Of a stretch of DNA of 64,000 nt, positions 44,301 to 55,917 are shown in pieces. The notes under the pieces were generated by a model. The model made no database searches and was not told the DNA's origin. It worked only from the letters and a program-made list of their open reading frames with translations. How positions within the stretch are numbered: position 1 is the stretch's first letter; each line of letters starts with the position of its first letter. The stretch is from Heracleum sosnowskyi. Lineage: Eukaryota > Streptophyta > Magnoliopsida > Apiales > Apiaceae. The stretch lies in the NCBI GenBank assembly GCA_030848705.1, contig CM061244.1, positions 52,555,190 through 52,619,189 of the forward strand, read 5' to 3'. The position numbers were made by a program, and so were the translations under genes.

Positions 44301-45595
44301 TGGTAAAAAGAATCAAACTAAGAGATCAAAATGATCATCGAACTTTATCAGGTTGCATTTATCAATTAAAACAACAAGGTACAGAAGTTGGCCAACCTTT
44401 AGTACTTCCATGACAAACACACCACTGGTGGCGTCCCACCAGACTTCTATCACCCAGATAGAAAGTCCCTGAATCCCCTATATATATAGGGTTGTTCATC
44501 TCAGTTGCAACAAGGAGGATCAAAAATTTAAGAGGAACATATGAAAGGTTTCAGAGTTCCAAAAGTTTGTATGTGTTGTGGAACGAAAAGTAGATTTAGA
44601 TATTGACGGCGGGTTTTTAATATAGGGTAGTGGACAATCGTGTCTTAATGGCTGCTCTCGTGTTTCGTGACTACACAGGTCCTCACAAGATGCCTACGTA
44701 TCTCAATTAATGTAATTGAGAATCAAGCCAATAAAACGTAGTTCTGATTGAAGGATCAGGTCATTTATATAGGCGTCAGGAGCCCTGCATTTAGAGTAGA
44801 ATTAGGTGACTTGGGGGTCAAGTCGCCTTCTTAGATCAGGATTGTGAATCCTATTTTGTAGGAGGCTGACTCCTATTAGGTTTGTATGCCTTAGAGGCTA
44901 CTCTTTGATGAAGTTGACACAATTTGGACTCTTTTTATGAGCTGCACATTTTTCCCTTTTATTAATTACGAAATTAATAAATAATTAGGGTTTCGGACCT
45001 CATTTATTGGGCCTAATTCTTGGACCAATCTAGGTCTAATTAATATGTCATTAATTATATTTCTAGGGTTATTTTTAGCCCATATCAGTATGTATATAAT
45101 TTTGGATCAAGTAGCCCCTGAACAATAGAGGTATTTTGTAAAGAATAAAATAATAGAATTGAAAAATTGAATCTTTTTTTTAAAAATAATTTGAATAAAA
45201 TCAATGACTAGTTGTGAACAGACTTATCCTTACATCGAACGAATGGAGATAATCACGCTTTGTCTCGTGTAGAAGGTCCTTAGGGGAGTTAATTTCTAGT
45301 TTGAGGTTATAGGTATGTCCCGAAAGTAAATCAACTGTATGTAATCTTGAATAAAGAAAGAATCTAGAAGGGAGATAATTAGGAAAAATAATATCAATAG
45401 AAAAATAATTAGGAGAAAATGCAGAGCATTAAGAAGGAGCCACTCGAAAGTTTGTACGAATGTGAGGCTTTTATACATTGCATGTAGCAGAACCATTATA
45501 TGGAATGCCTTTTATAATACAAATGATGCATTAAAATTAGTGACATTACTTTCTAGCTTGATTAGAAAAAAAATTTGAATTCTCGTGCTCTACAA
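44301..45595. other. Unassigned AT-rich sequence
   Basis: No protein-like frame. There is a short palindromic ctatatatatagg (near 44483) and a passage with gtcctcacaagatgcctacgtatctc (44682-44706) of the kind sometimes seen in plant LTRs. I find no LTR partner, PBS or TSD in the window and cannot classify it. It may contain the missing Tekay-2 5' end or a further insertion. Confidence 0.35.
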
Positions 45596-45601
45596 ATTAT
45601 T

Positions 45602-45632
45602 TATACTAGTTTATAGCCCGTGCGATGCACGG
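45602..45632 (+). mobile_element. Helitron-like terminal motif with GC hairpin
   Basis: tatactagtttatagcc is followed by the perfect hairpin CCGTGC-GAT-GCACGG (45618-45632). Similar actag...hairpin starts occur at 49004 (plus) and 50843 (minus). Many plant Helitrons begin with a short lead and such a GC hairpin; no Helitron 3' end (hairpin plus CTRR) could be paired, so this stays tentative. Confidence 0.35.
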
Positions 45633-46676
45633 TTACTTAAATTTTATTTATAATTATTTTGTTTATAATTATATTTGTATTACCCACGCAACACGCGATT
45701 GTTTTTTTAATATTTATAATTATATTTATTTATGAATATTTTAATATTTAAAAGTTATTAGTTTACATGATTAAATTATTGTTAAAAAAAATTTTATAAA
45801 ATTTTATCCTCGTATTATTATATTCTTTGTTGATTTGAATTTTTCTTAGATTGATTTTAATTTTTGAACATAGATTTCTAAATTTAAAATAGTTAGAAAA
45901 AAGTAATTAAATTGGTGTTAAAATAATGATGACATAATAATTATTATTAGAATTTAAATATTCACTTTATTAATTTGGGCTTTATCTTGTGTTTTAAAAA
46001 TCAGATTTTGACGATTTTACACCCCACATGAAGATAACTAAATTATCTTGAATTAAAAGATGGTTTAACAATTTTTATCTAGGTGGAATTGTCCGATGAA
46101 AAGAAGGTCACGAATTTTTTACATGGAGAATTCTATTCAATATAGAAAACTTATTTATATTTGGTATATTTGGTTTAAATTATCAAAATACACCTTTTAG
46201 AATTTAAATATAATCATATTATTAATAAAATAAACTTTTTTAATATTTGATCTAACGATTTTCATTTATCTAGTTAAGATTTAATGGCCCTTATTAATTT
46301 GGTTGTCTACAACCAAAATTTGGGATAAGATCCTTATTATGATTATTATATATAAGGATTTAATATAATAAGGATATCAAGTATATACTGATATAAGTAT
46401 CTTACTAACTACTTTTATTTTTAATGTTTCGGTTTTATTTACAGTGTAAATAAAATTTTAAAATACATTATTACTTAAAAATTATTAAATAGAATAAAAA
46501 TTATGTTATGATTATATAAAATTTTATTCTCATATTATTATATTCTTTATCGATTTGAATTTGTTCTTAATTAATTTTGATACTTTATTAAAAGAAACAT
46601 AAAATTTCTATATTTAAAAGAATTAGTGAAAAAATAAATAAATTGGTGCTACAATAATAAAAAAAATATTTATTAA

Positions 46677-48004
46677 AATTTAGATACTCACTTTAATATT
46701 TGGGTTCTATCCTCAGTTTTAGAAATTGAATTTTGACGATTTTACAACTCATGCGAAACTAACGAAATTATCTTTAATTTAATGATGGTTTAATAATTAT
46801 TATCTAACTTGACCAGTTGACCTACCCATAAAATAAACTGAAATAAAAGATGGTTAATAAGTTTTACACAAAGAATTCAATTCAATATAGAAAACCAATT
46901 TATAATTGGTTTAAATTATCAAAGCACACTTCTTAGTATTTAAATATAATCCTACATTTAATCAAATACACATTTTAATATAAGTATTATATTCAAAATT
47001 ATCGTTTATGAATATGAAACCCTCAACATTTTAATAATATTTTGATATTATCCTTTTATGTTTGGTATATGTGAAATAACATAATTATAATTTGGATTAA
47101 TCGAATTGTTATGTTTCTTCATAAAAAAAATGTTTAAATTTATTCATGTACAGGAGTTCTCATAAGTCTCTTATAACGTAGGGTATCATTGTAATCGATA
47201 TGAATTGTTATTTTGATATTTGGTTTAACAATTATTATCTAACTGAAACTATACATAAATTCAAGAGAAAAAATATTTAAGAATTTTTACATAGAAAAAT
47301 TTTAAATTATCAAAATACACTTTTTAGTATTTAAATATAATTCTATTATTAATCAGATACACTTTTTAATATTAGATCTAACAATTATCATCGATCTATT
47401 TAAGATCTAACTATAATTATTAATTTGGTCGTATACTGATCGTACACGGACCAGATCGATTTTAATTTTTTCTTAATTTGATTTTAATATTTTATTGAAA
47501 TAAACAAAGAATTTATAAATTTAAAAGAATTAGGAAAAAAAATTAAATTGGTGCTACAATAATAAAAATATATTTATTAAAATTTAGATAATAACTTTAC
47601 TGTTTGGGCTCTTGGGCTCTATCTTGAGTTTTAGACAACAGATTTTAACGATTTTACGGCCCACGCGAAGCTTACAAAATTATCTTTAATTTAATGATGG
47701 TTTAATAATTATTATCTAACTGGAACTATCCATAAAATAAAGAGAAAAGATAATTACGAATTTTTACATAAAGATTTCTATACAATATAGAAAATCCATT
47801 TATAATAGGTTTAAATTATCAAAATACACCTTTTAGTATTTAAATACTATCCTATTATTAATCAAATACAATTTTTAATATTATATCTGACAGTCCTCAT
47901 CGATTTGAATATCTATAGTTTTATAATCCAACGGATCGTATACTTTTGGTAGTACAGTGACCGACCAAAGTTTTGGATAATATCTCCCTTACGCTTATTA
48001 TATA
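46677..48004 (+). repeat. Long inverted repeat, left arm
   Basis: Matches the reverse complement of 50845-52202 over its whole length with scattered mismatches and indels. For example, at its inner end gttttataatccaacggatc and tttggtagtacagtgaccga are mirrored at 50890-50935. At its outer end atttagatactcactttaata is mirrored at 52180-52200. Confidence 0.85.
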
Positions 48005-48016
48005 TAAGGAGTTAAT

Positions 48017-49000
48017 ATCTTCTTGATAAATTTGAACTTTTTTTCTCTATAAATTCGAACACTTATTGTACTTGTAATATGTTAAAAGATATTTTAAATA
48101 TTAAAATTCAAAATTGTAGAATTCTAAAAAAATTAGAAAAATAGAATGAAGTAATTTTAGAGTCGAACTCTTCTCCTTTATAAATTCGAACACCTATTCT
48201 ACTTCTAATATGTTAGTGTTAAAACTTAAAAATATATCTCTTTTATATTAATTCGAGTTCTTCTCCTTTACAAATTCGAATACCTATTCTACTTATAATA
48301 TGTTAAATGATATTTTTTTATTTAGTAGTATTTAAAATTCAAAAAGTTTTAAAAATTATAAAAATAGATTGAGACGATTTTAGATACGCAACCTAACCTC
48401 CCGCGTATTCTCCTTGTATATAAAGATAGATATTGACGATTGATGTGAAGTTTGTTTTTCTGACTTTTAACTTTTGTATTTAATATGTTTTATAAGTAAT
48501 AACGATTACCGTTTTGATTTTACCAGCGAAATTTCAGTTGTTTTTGAATTAGTATTTAATTTTTTGATCAATGTTCTAATATATATTAAGGCCATTGTTC
48601 CAGATATAACCATCTTATATAGAGAATCGGGGAGAACCATATATTTTATTATAGAATCTCAAAAATAATTTTAAATTTTTTTAACATAAAATATATAATC
48701 TGATTCTAATGTAGAATATAAGCATATACAAACTTTAAAAAAAAAATTCAAATTTGCATAAAAATGTTGATTTTAAATTTGATTATGCTGTAGAATCATT
48801 TTGGATAAATTTGATTCTGCTGTAAAATCACTTTGGACTATTTTATTAATTTTCAAATTATTTTAAAAGTAGATTAATTTCATTTTTTGATTTAATAATT
48901 GAAATTTATAATTATATTTAATAAAAATGTGATAAAAAATATATTATTAATATTTATATAATAGTTCTCTCCCGGAATTAATAATCTAAGATTTTATGTA
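48017..49000. other. Inverted-repeat spacer, left part
   Basis: AT-rich. Three diverged repeats of ttctcc(t)ttataaattcgaacacctatt...ctaatatgtta occur at about 48040, 48170 and 48255. No coding frame is seen; the 64-residue open frame near 48.5 kb shows no protein-like character. Confidence 0.5.
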
Positions 49001-49030
49001 AAACTAGTTGATAAAGCCGCGCTTCGCGGC
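49001..49030 (+). mobile_element. Helitron-like terminal motif with GC hairpin
   Basis: aaactagttgataaa is followed by the perfect hairpin GCCGCG-CTT-CGCGGC (49016-49030) in otherwise AT-rich DNA. It has the same architecture as 45602-45632 but a different hairpin sequence. No matching 3' end found. Confidence 0.35.
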
Positions 49031-49929
49031 AGCCTTATAATTTGTTTTAAAAACTCTATCAAAAAAATTACAATAATAATATATTCATTCCTCCCTAATA
49101 AGTCGTTATCCCGTTAAACACGTTTTTTATGTTAAGATCAAAATTTCAAATTTCATATGTTGAATACTTGTCTCATGTTAATTTTCATGTTCACGTACTT
49201 CTGTCTAATGAGCCGCTCTCTCATTGAAAAAACACATATATAAATTCTCACTCCTATTTTATTTTCAATAAAACTTTTAATTATGTCTTACAAATACGTA
49301 TTCTACTTTCAATAAACTTTTAATTATATATATATTTTTAAATTTGAATTCTTCTACTCCATAAGTTCGAAAACCTATTTGAACTTTTAATTATATGTCT
49401 AACCTAAAATTTTGAAATATTCTCCTTAATAAATTTTGAACATATATTAAACTTCTAATATATCTTATATTTATGTGTCTTCCATGTAAATTCGAACTAT
49501 TTCTCTTTTATAAATTTGAACACCTTTTCAACTTCTAATATGTTTAAAGATATTTTTTAAAGTTACAACAATTACTCATTCCTCCCTAATAAGAAATTCT
49601 CATGTTAACTACGCTTTCTTCGTTAAGATCGAATATCCAATTTTAACATATTAAAATAAATAAATTCTCTTGTTAAATACGCTTTATCAATACTAAATAT
49701 TCTTAAATTTTAATAAATTACCAAAATAGATTTTGGTAAAGACGATTTTAACCAAACCTTGCAAAGTTTACCGGCCAATAGCCACCAAGTTAATGATCAA
49801 TCTAATTATGAGAAATATTGTATTAAAAATCAAAATCAACGGAGTTGAACAAAATCAATTAACTCCTTGTCAATACTATTATACAATAAACGAAACATTA
49901 AAAGTTTGGTCGTATGGTACGTTGTGATT

Positions 49930-50805
49930 TTACTTAATTACTTTTACTTAAATGTACTTCGTGTTTTTACTTAATTAACCTTACTTATTTATAGAAATAT
50001 ATTATTAAATAATAATATTACATATTTATAATCAATTAGCTTTTTCACCTAAAATACATTATTTTTTCTATTTTTTTCTAACAAATTCCCCTACTTTTCC
50101 AAATATATCACGAGCAATTACATTTTTTAACTAAAATATGTTAGTTTTTCTATTTTTACTTATTAAAACCGCTCATTTTCCAAAAATATCACGGACAAAC
50201 TTTTAGTTATTTATTTTTAAACCTATTTTAATATTATAATTATTTTTTAAAAGTTTACCTAATTTAACATGCCTACTTATTTTTCTTAACAAATGCAATT
50301 ACTAAAAATATTAAAATATAAATAATCAAATAATTATTTATAACCAATTACCTTTTCAGCTAAAACAAATTATAGATTTTTTCGAACAAAGTCCCTCCTT
50401 TTGTAAATATATCACAGAAAATTACATTTTTCAACTTACTTTTCCTATTTTTCTCACTAAAATCCATTCTTTTTCTAAAAATATCACCGGCAAACCTTTT
50501 ACTTATTTATTTTAAAACGTATTTAAATACTTTTAATTATTAAATTTTAAAACCTTATTTTCCAAAAATATCACGGGTATTTACCTTTTTTTAAACTAAA
50601 TATATATGTTACATTTTTTTATTTTTCCTTACTAAAACCACTCCTTTTCCAAAAATATAATGGGCAAACCCTTACTTATTTATTTTAAAATTTGTTTTAA
50701 TGTTTTTAATTAATTAAAAGTGTTTAGCTATTTTAACATGCCTATTTATATTTTTAACAAATACAATTAATAAAATATTAAAAGAATAATAATAAAATAA
50801 CAATT
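49930..50805. repeat. Degenerate tandem repeat around ttttccaaaaatatcac
   Basis: At least six passages of the form c(t)ttttccaaa(a)atatcac(g)gg(c)aaa occur (about 50095, 50175, 50395, 50468, 50558, 50640). They alternate with cttatttattttaaaac and aacatgcctattta blocks at irregular 70-100 bp spacing. The blocks suggest an old higher-order array. Confidence 0.55.
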
Positions 50806-50811
50806 AACCAT

Positions 50812-50845
50812 CCGTGCATCGCACATGTTTTAAGCTAGTATACAA
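50812..50845 (-). mobile_element. Helitron-like terminal motif, minus orientation
   Basis: On the minus strand it reads tatactagcttaaaacat followed by GTGC-GAT-GCAC within a GC-richer core. This closely resembles the plus-strand start at 45602 (tatactagtttatagcccgtgcgatgcac). It sits exactly at the inner edge of the right inverted-repeat arm. Confidence 0.35.
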
Positions 50846-52202
50846 TAAGCGTAAGGGAGATCTTATCCAAAATTTTGGTCGGTCACTGTACTACCAAAAG
50901 TATACGATCCGTTGGATTATAAAACTATTAATATTCAAATAGATGAGGACTGTTAGATATAATATTAAAAATTGTATTTGATTAATAATAAAATAATATT
51001 TAAATACTAAAAGGTGTATTTTGATAATTTAAACCAATTATAAATGGGTTTTCTATATTGAATAGAAATCTTTATGTAAAAATTCGTAATTATATTTTCT
51101 CTTTAGTTTATGGATAGTTCCAGTTAGATAATAATTATTAAATCATCGTTAAATTAAAGATAATTTTTTTAGTTTCGCGTGGGCTGTAAAATCGTTAAAA
51201 TCTGTTGTCTACAACTCAAGATAGAGCCCAAACAGTAAAGTGATTATCTAAATTTTAATAAATATTTTTTTTATTATTGTAGCACCAATTTAATTTTTTT
51301 CCTAATTCTTTTAAATTTATAAATTCTATGTTTATTTCAATAAAATATTAAAACCAATTTAAGAAAAAATTAAAATCGATTTGGTCCGTGTACGATCACT
51401 ATAAGACCAAATTAATAATTATAGTTAGATCTTAAATAGATCGATGAAAATTGTTAGATTTAATATTAAAAAGTATATCTTATTAATAATAGAATTATAT
51501 TTAAATACTAAAAAGTCTATTTTTATAATTTAAATTTTTTCTATTTAAAAATTCTTAAATATCTTTTCTCTTGAATTTATGTATAGTTTCACTTAGATAA
51601 TAAGTGTTAAACCAAATATCAAAATAACAATTAATATCGATTACAATATTAAAAATTATCAATATAATGCTCATGTATATTATAATACACGTGGATCCTA
51701 CGTTATAATAGACTTAGGAGAACTTCTATACATGAATAAATTTAGACACTTTTTTTTATGAAGTAACATAATAATTTGATTAATCCAAATTATAATTATA
51801 TTATATTACATATAACAAACATAAAAGGATAACATCAATATATTATTAAAATATTGAGGGTTTCATATTCATAAACGATAATTTTGAATATAATACTTAT
51901 ATTAAAATGTGTATTTGATTAAAGGTAGGATTATATTTAAATACTAATAAGTGTGCTTTGATAATTTAAACCAATTAAAAATTGGTTTTGTATATTGAAT
52001 TGAATTCTTTATGTAAAAATTCTTAACCATCCTTTCTTTTCGGTTTATGGGTAGGTCAACTGGTCAAGTTAGATAATAATCATTAAACCATCATTAAATT
52101 AAAGATAATTTCGTTAGTTTCGCATGAGTTGTAAAATCGTCAAAAATTCAATTTCTAAAACTCAGGATATAACCCAAATATTAAAGTGAGTATCTAAATT
52201 TT
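50845..52202 (-). repeat. Long inverted repeat, right arm (truncated by Copia-R)
   Basis: Reverse-complement partner of 46677-48004. It stops at 52202, exactly where the Copia-R 5' LTR begins, so the rest of the arm probably lies on the far side of Copia-R beyond the window. Confidence 0.85.
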
Positions 52203-53253
52203 TGTTAGGATTTATGGGTGATAGCTATGAGACAACTTAACTAGATATTTTATGTACTTAATTTTATTAAGTATGAACATACTGTCACAGCCAGAGTATG
52301 TCTATGTAACCGTTTTTGTTTGCTGCAAATAAGATTCTAGTACATCTTGGTAGAATTTCATTTATTTGTTCAAGACTCAAGAAGTGCTCAAGATGAACAG
52401 CAAGAATAAATATTACTGTCACCGCATTGACAATAAGGTTACTTGAAGACAGCATGTTGCAAGTCACGACAGTACATTCACTCTAACAGCAACATTGGCG
52501 GAAGCCCTCAGACAACAATTTTATCTTAGCCTGACAGCAAGCTTGGAAATCCTGACAACACCTTCTGCGGGAATTTCTTACTGTCACCAAAAGCGCATTC
52601 ATGTGACAGCAAGCTCAGTCATCAGGATACAGTCATTAAGGGATAACATTTGTATTGGGGAACTACCCAGTCAAACTTGTGACAGTTTGGATGTTCAAGA
52701 AACAGGCGTGTTGCAGTATCCCAACACTGTAACAGGTCTGCAAGACTACGACCAAAGCTTGAGAGATCACATGACAAAGCTCAACAATTCCAGAGTATGA
52801 CAAATCTACATCTACTGAATTGTGTTAGCTTAAAATAGAATTTTTCTAGATTGCTTTGCTATTTACTAATAAGCTGTTTGTATAGCAATTTAGGAAAGAA
52901 TCACGGGTAGGCAATTTGTAAGAAGCTGCCACATGAAAATGACAGCAGCTTCACAAGACCCGTGTTGATAGTGATAGGTTTAGCTTACTTAGTCTATCGC
53001 TCAATCCATTCTCTGTAATCACTCTTGAGAAACTGAAGCTCAAGAAAACAAACATTTTCTTGAGGTTGTAGCAACCCATTGCAAAATAAATAAAACATTT
53101 ATTTTGTGAGAATTACTCGTGTGTCTACTTGTGTTTGCACTAGATAAACTGATAATCCTTAATCTTAGTTTTTGTTGTTGGAACATAGATTTGAGATTTA
53201 TCAATATTGCATTCAACCCCCCCCCCCCCTTCTGCAATAGTCAAGGACCAACA
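52203..53253 (+). repeat. Copia-R 5' LTR (1,051 bp)
   Basis: Starts TGTTAGGATT and ends ACCAACA next to a copia PBS. It carries about ten ctgtca/tgacag motifs between 52280 and 52945 and a 13-C run at 53217-53229 close to the 3' end. The start coincides with the abrupt end of the inverted-repeat arm. Confidence 0.82.
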
Positions 53254-53255
53254 AC

Positions 53256-53267
53256 TGGTATCAGAGT
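53256..53267 (+). other. Copia-R primer-binding site
   Basis: TGGTATCAGAGT, two bases after the LTR end; the standard copia PBS for initiator tRNA-Met. Confidence 0.88.
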
Positions 53268-53294
53268 AGACAGATTGTTCTACAAATCTGAGAT

Positions 53295-55896
53295 CATGAC
53301 AAGTATGCAGAAGTCAAGTAGCATAAAGATTCCAGCTTTTGATAAGGAGAACTACAATGTATGGAAAAGAAAAATTATGTTGTTCATCAAAGCTGCAAAT
53401 CCATTATACTTGGGTATTCTCCAGAATGGTCCCTTCGTACCACGAAAAGAAATCGAAGCCTCAATTGTGGATGGTGTTCTTGTTCCAGCCTACTGGGTCA
53501 ACAAATTACCTTCAGAGTTTCTGGAGCCAGAAAAAGAGAAGGTAGCCTTGGATGATTACTTGCAACTCATCCTACTGGATGCTCTCACTTTGGAAAAATC
53601 CATGTGTGGGAATATCATTGGGTGCTCATCAGCCAAGGATATGTGGAACAAGATCGAGCTGCTATGTGAAGGAAGTGAAGAAGTGAAAGACAATCAGAGA
53701 CAAATTCTTATCTCACAGTATGAAGCCTTCATGACAAAGTCAGGAGAAGACCTAACAACAATGTTTGAGAGGTTTAGTAAACTGATGACTGAGCTACAGA
53801 TTCATGGCAAGTACTATGATAGGAAGGAGCTAAATGTCAAGTTCTTACTCACACTTCCTGAGCATCTTGAGCACAAAGTCACTGTCATAAGAGAAGGAAG
53901 AAATCTAAACAATATTTCTCTTGAAACCTTATATGGTGTGCTTAAATCATATGAGCTAGAGTTTTTCCAGAAAAGAGCTATTCTAGCTGGATCCAGAGAA
54001 AAGATGGCTAATATGTCAGGTGCTCTCGTGGCTCATGTGCCAAGAATCACTCAACCTAGTGAAGAAACTCAAAACACACAACCTGCTCCAGTACCTACTC
54101 TTAAGATTGAAGAGGTTGTGGATGATGAAGAGAAAGTTGTACTACAGATAACTGATGTTGAAGATGAAGATTTCTACTCCCTAGAAGAAATGGAGAAGAT
54201 GGATAATCCAACTATGGCTTACATGGCTAAGAAATTCAAGAACATAAGATTCAAGTGAAACAAGCCATTTAAGCCTCACGGTCAAACATCAAGGTTCAAC
54301 AGAGGGAATTCTTCCAAGGTTGAAGGTGGTGCCACAAGAGGTGGTTACAAAACAGGGATGGTGGATAGATCCAAGTTAAGGTGTTACAACTGCAATGAGC
54401 TTGGTCATTTTGCCACTGAGTGCAGAAGACCAAAGCAAAATCAGAGGATGGATAAAGGGTCAATTGGACATTTCAAGAAAGGACAGGGAAAGGCCTATGT
54501 GGCTGAAGGAAAGTGTTGGGATGACTCTGATGATGAAGAGGAAGAGGAATATGTGAATCTAGCCCTCATGGCTAAGTCTGATGAGGCCACCTCTAGCTCT
54601 CCAAATCAGGTACCCTCACTTGTCTTACTTGATATGTCTAAAGATGAATACAAACAACTGTTGAGGAATTGAATGCAGAAATGTTCAATGTTCACACTAG
54701 TCTAACTGCAGCTAATGAAGAAATTGCTAGGTTAACTAAATAGAATGAAACACTCACTTCTGAAAACGATTTGATTTTGTTGAAGACCAGTCGTTTAGAA
54801 TCTTTAACACAGGAGAATGCCAAACTTAAAAATGAATTAGTCTGTGCTAAAGAGATTGAGGAGTTTCTAAGGAAAGAAATTAGTGAAAATGAATTCAAGA
54901 TTAAATCCTATAGAAACTCATCCAAACAACTTCAGGATTATCATGAGAAACACAGAGGATCAGAAAGTAGGGATAGGTTTTGAGTATGGTAAAAGACCTG
55001 GTAAGGAAATTGTTAGTCAGGATTGCTCAACTGATGCTTCTGTTAAACCTCATGTCCTCAAGAAGATCAACAAACCTATTTTTAAACCTTCTAAACTTGA
55101 GTTTGATGAGGAAGCCATGCTCATCAAGCAACAACTTGATGATGAGGATGAAGGTATTGACAGTACAACAGTTGATGGAAAAGATGCTGTCACAATCCCC
55201 AAGACAGTAACTTCCCCAAACAATCTGACAGAATGTTCTAAAGATGCTGTCAATAATGGCAAGACAGTAGCTTCCAAAGGTACTGTCAAGAGAGTCTCAA
55301 AGACAGTGACTTCCAAACCCGCTGTCATGACAGAAGGTGTGAAAGGTACTGTCAAGAAAGGATCGACAGCAACTTCAGAACATCCTGTTGACACAATCAC
55401 CTACAAGTCTAGAAACAGGAATGGTAAGTTAGGAAATGGCAATGCTAATGCTCCAAGAAAACTATGCAATAATTGTGGCTCTTCATATCATTTAACTCAT
55501 GTTTGTAAGAAACCAAAGGAGGTCAAGAACAATGTGACCATGATAGATGGTAACTTACACAGAACCCCCATTATGCATAGATCTATGGTAGTCTGCAATA
55601 ATGTTGAATATATGCCTTGTAAAGTGACTTCCATTAGTACTTGTTTCAACTTGCCTATTTCATCTACTGAACCATGTCTCTATATGCAAACTGTTGAGAC
55701 TTCTGAGCCTACTAGAAACAGTAAGAAGACTTCATCCACTAAGAAGAAGACCAGGTCTAATTCTAAAGATAAGTGGGTGAAGAAAGGAGTCCAACAGAAG
55801 ATTCCTGGTGTAATGATTAAAGTTGAAAATGTTGATTATGCTTGTGATACTGAAGTAACTGGACCCAACAAGGATTGGGTACCATATGCCTCTTAA
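53295..55896 (+). pseudogene. Copia-R Gag, broken
   Basis: Start ATG at 53295 (MTSMQKSSSIKIPAFD), 28 bp after the PBS. The capsid-like part contains ENYNVWKRKIMLFIKAANP, SSAKDMWNKIELLCEG, MTELQIHGKYYDRKELNVKF and LLTLPEHLEHKVTVI. A TGA at 54256-54258 interrupts the frame, which continues to the CCHC knuckle CYNCNELGHFATEC and an acidic segment. A frame change then occurs near 54665, with a further stop (TAG, near 54741) and another shift near 54950. The tail (to 55896) has a second knuckle, CNNCGSSYHLTHVC, and the conserved end GPNKDWVP. The region 55160-55390 is built of repeated Thr-Val-(Thr/Lys)-Ser units encoded by actgtc/gacagt motifs. Confidence 0.88.
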
Positions 55897-55917
55897 ATAC
55901 AATTTGTTTTGCAGGGT
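55897..55917 (+). other. Copia-R gag-pol junction with intron-like acceptor
   Basis: The Gag frame ends at TAA (55894-55896). Then atacaatttgttttgcag follows, a pyrimidine-rich splice-acceptor-like sequence, immediately before ggtaagaataaagag, which begins the protease frame (GKNKEQVTWIIDSGCSRHMTG). SIRE-A has the same arrangement. Confidence 0.5.

Larger units (their letters stand above)
45596..48016. repeat. AT-rich repeat block with about three diverged direct repeats; left arm of a long inverted repeat
   Basis: Modules at about 45770-46380, 46490-47450 and 47455-48010 share ordered segments: aattggtgctacaataa, tttgggct(c)tatc, gacgattttac, aaattatctt, gatggtttaa, and a final block with ccttat/ataagg. 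The part 46677-48004 recurs inverted at 50845-52202. The left end opens with a Helitron-like terminal motif. No coding frame is supported. Confidence 0.75.

Noticed and set aside
48474..48668. 64-residue open frame in the inverted-repeat spacer
   Set aside because: AT-rich chance frame with no motif; no transposase or Rep/Helicase signature anywhere in 45.6-52.2 kb.
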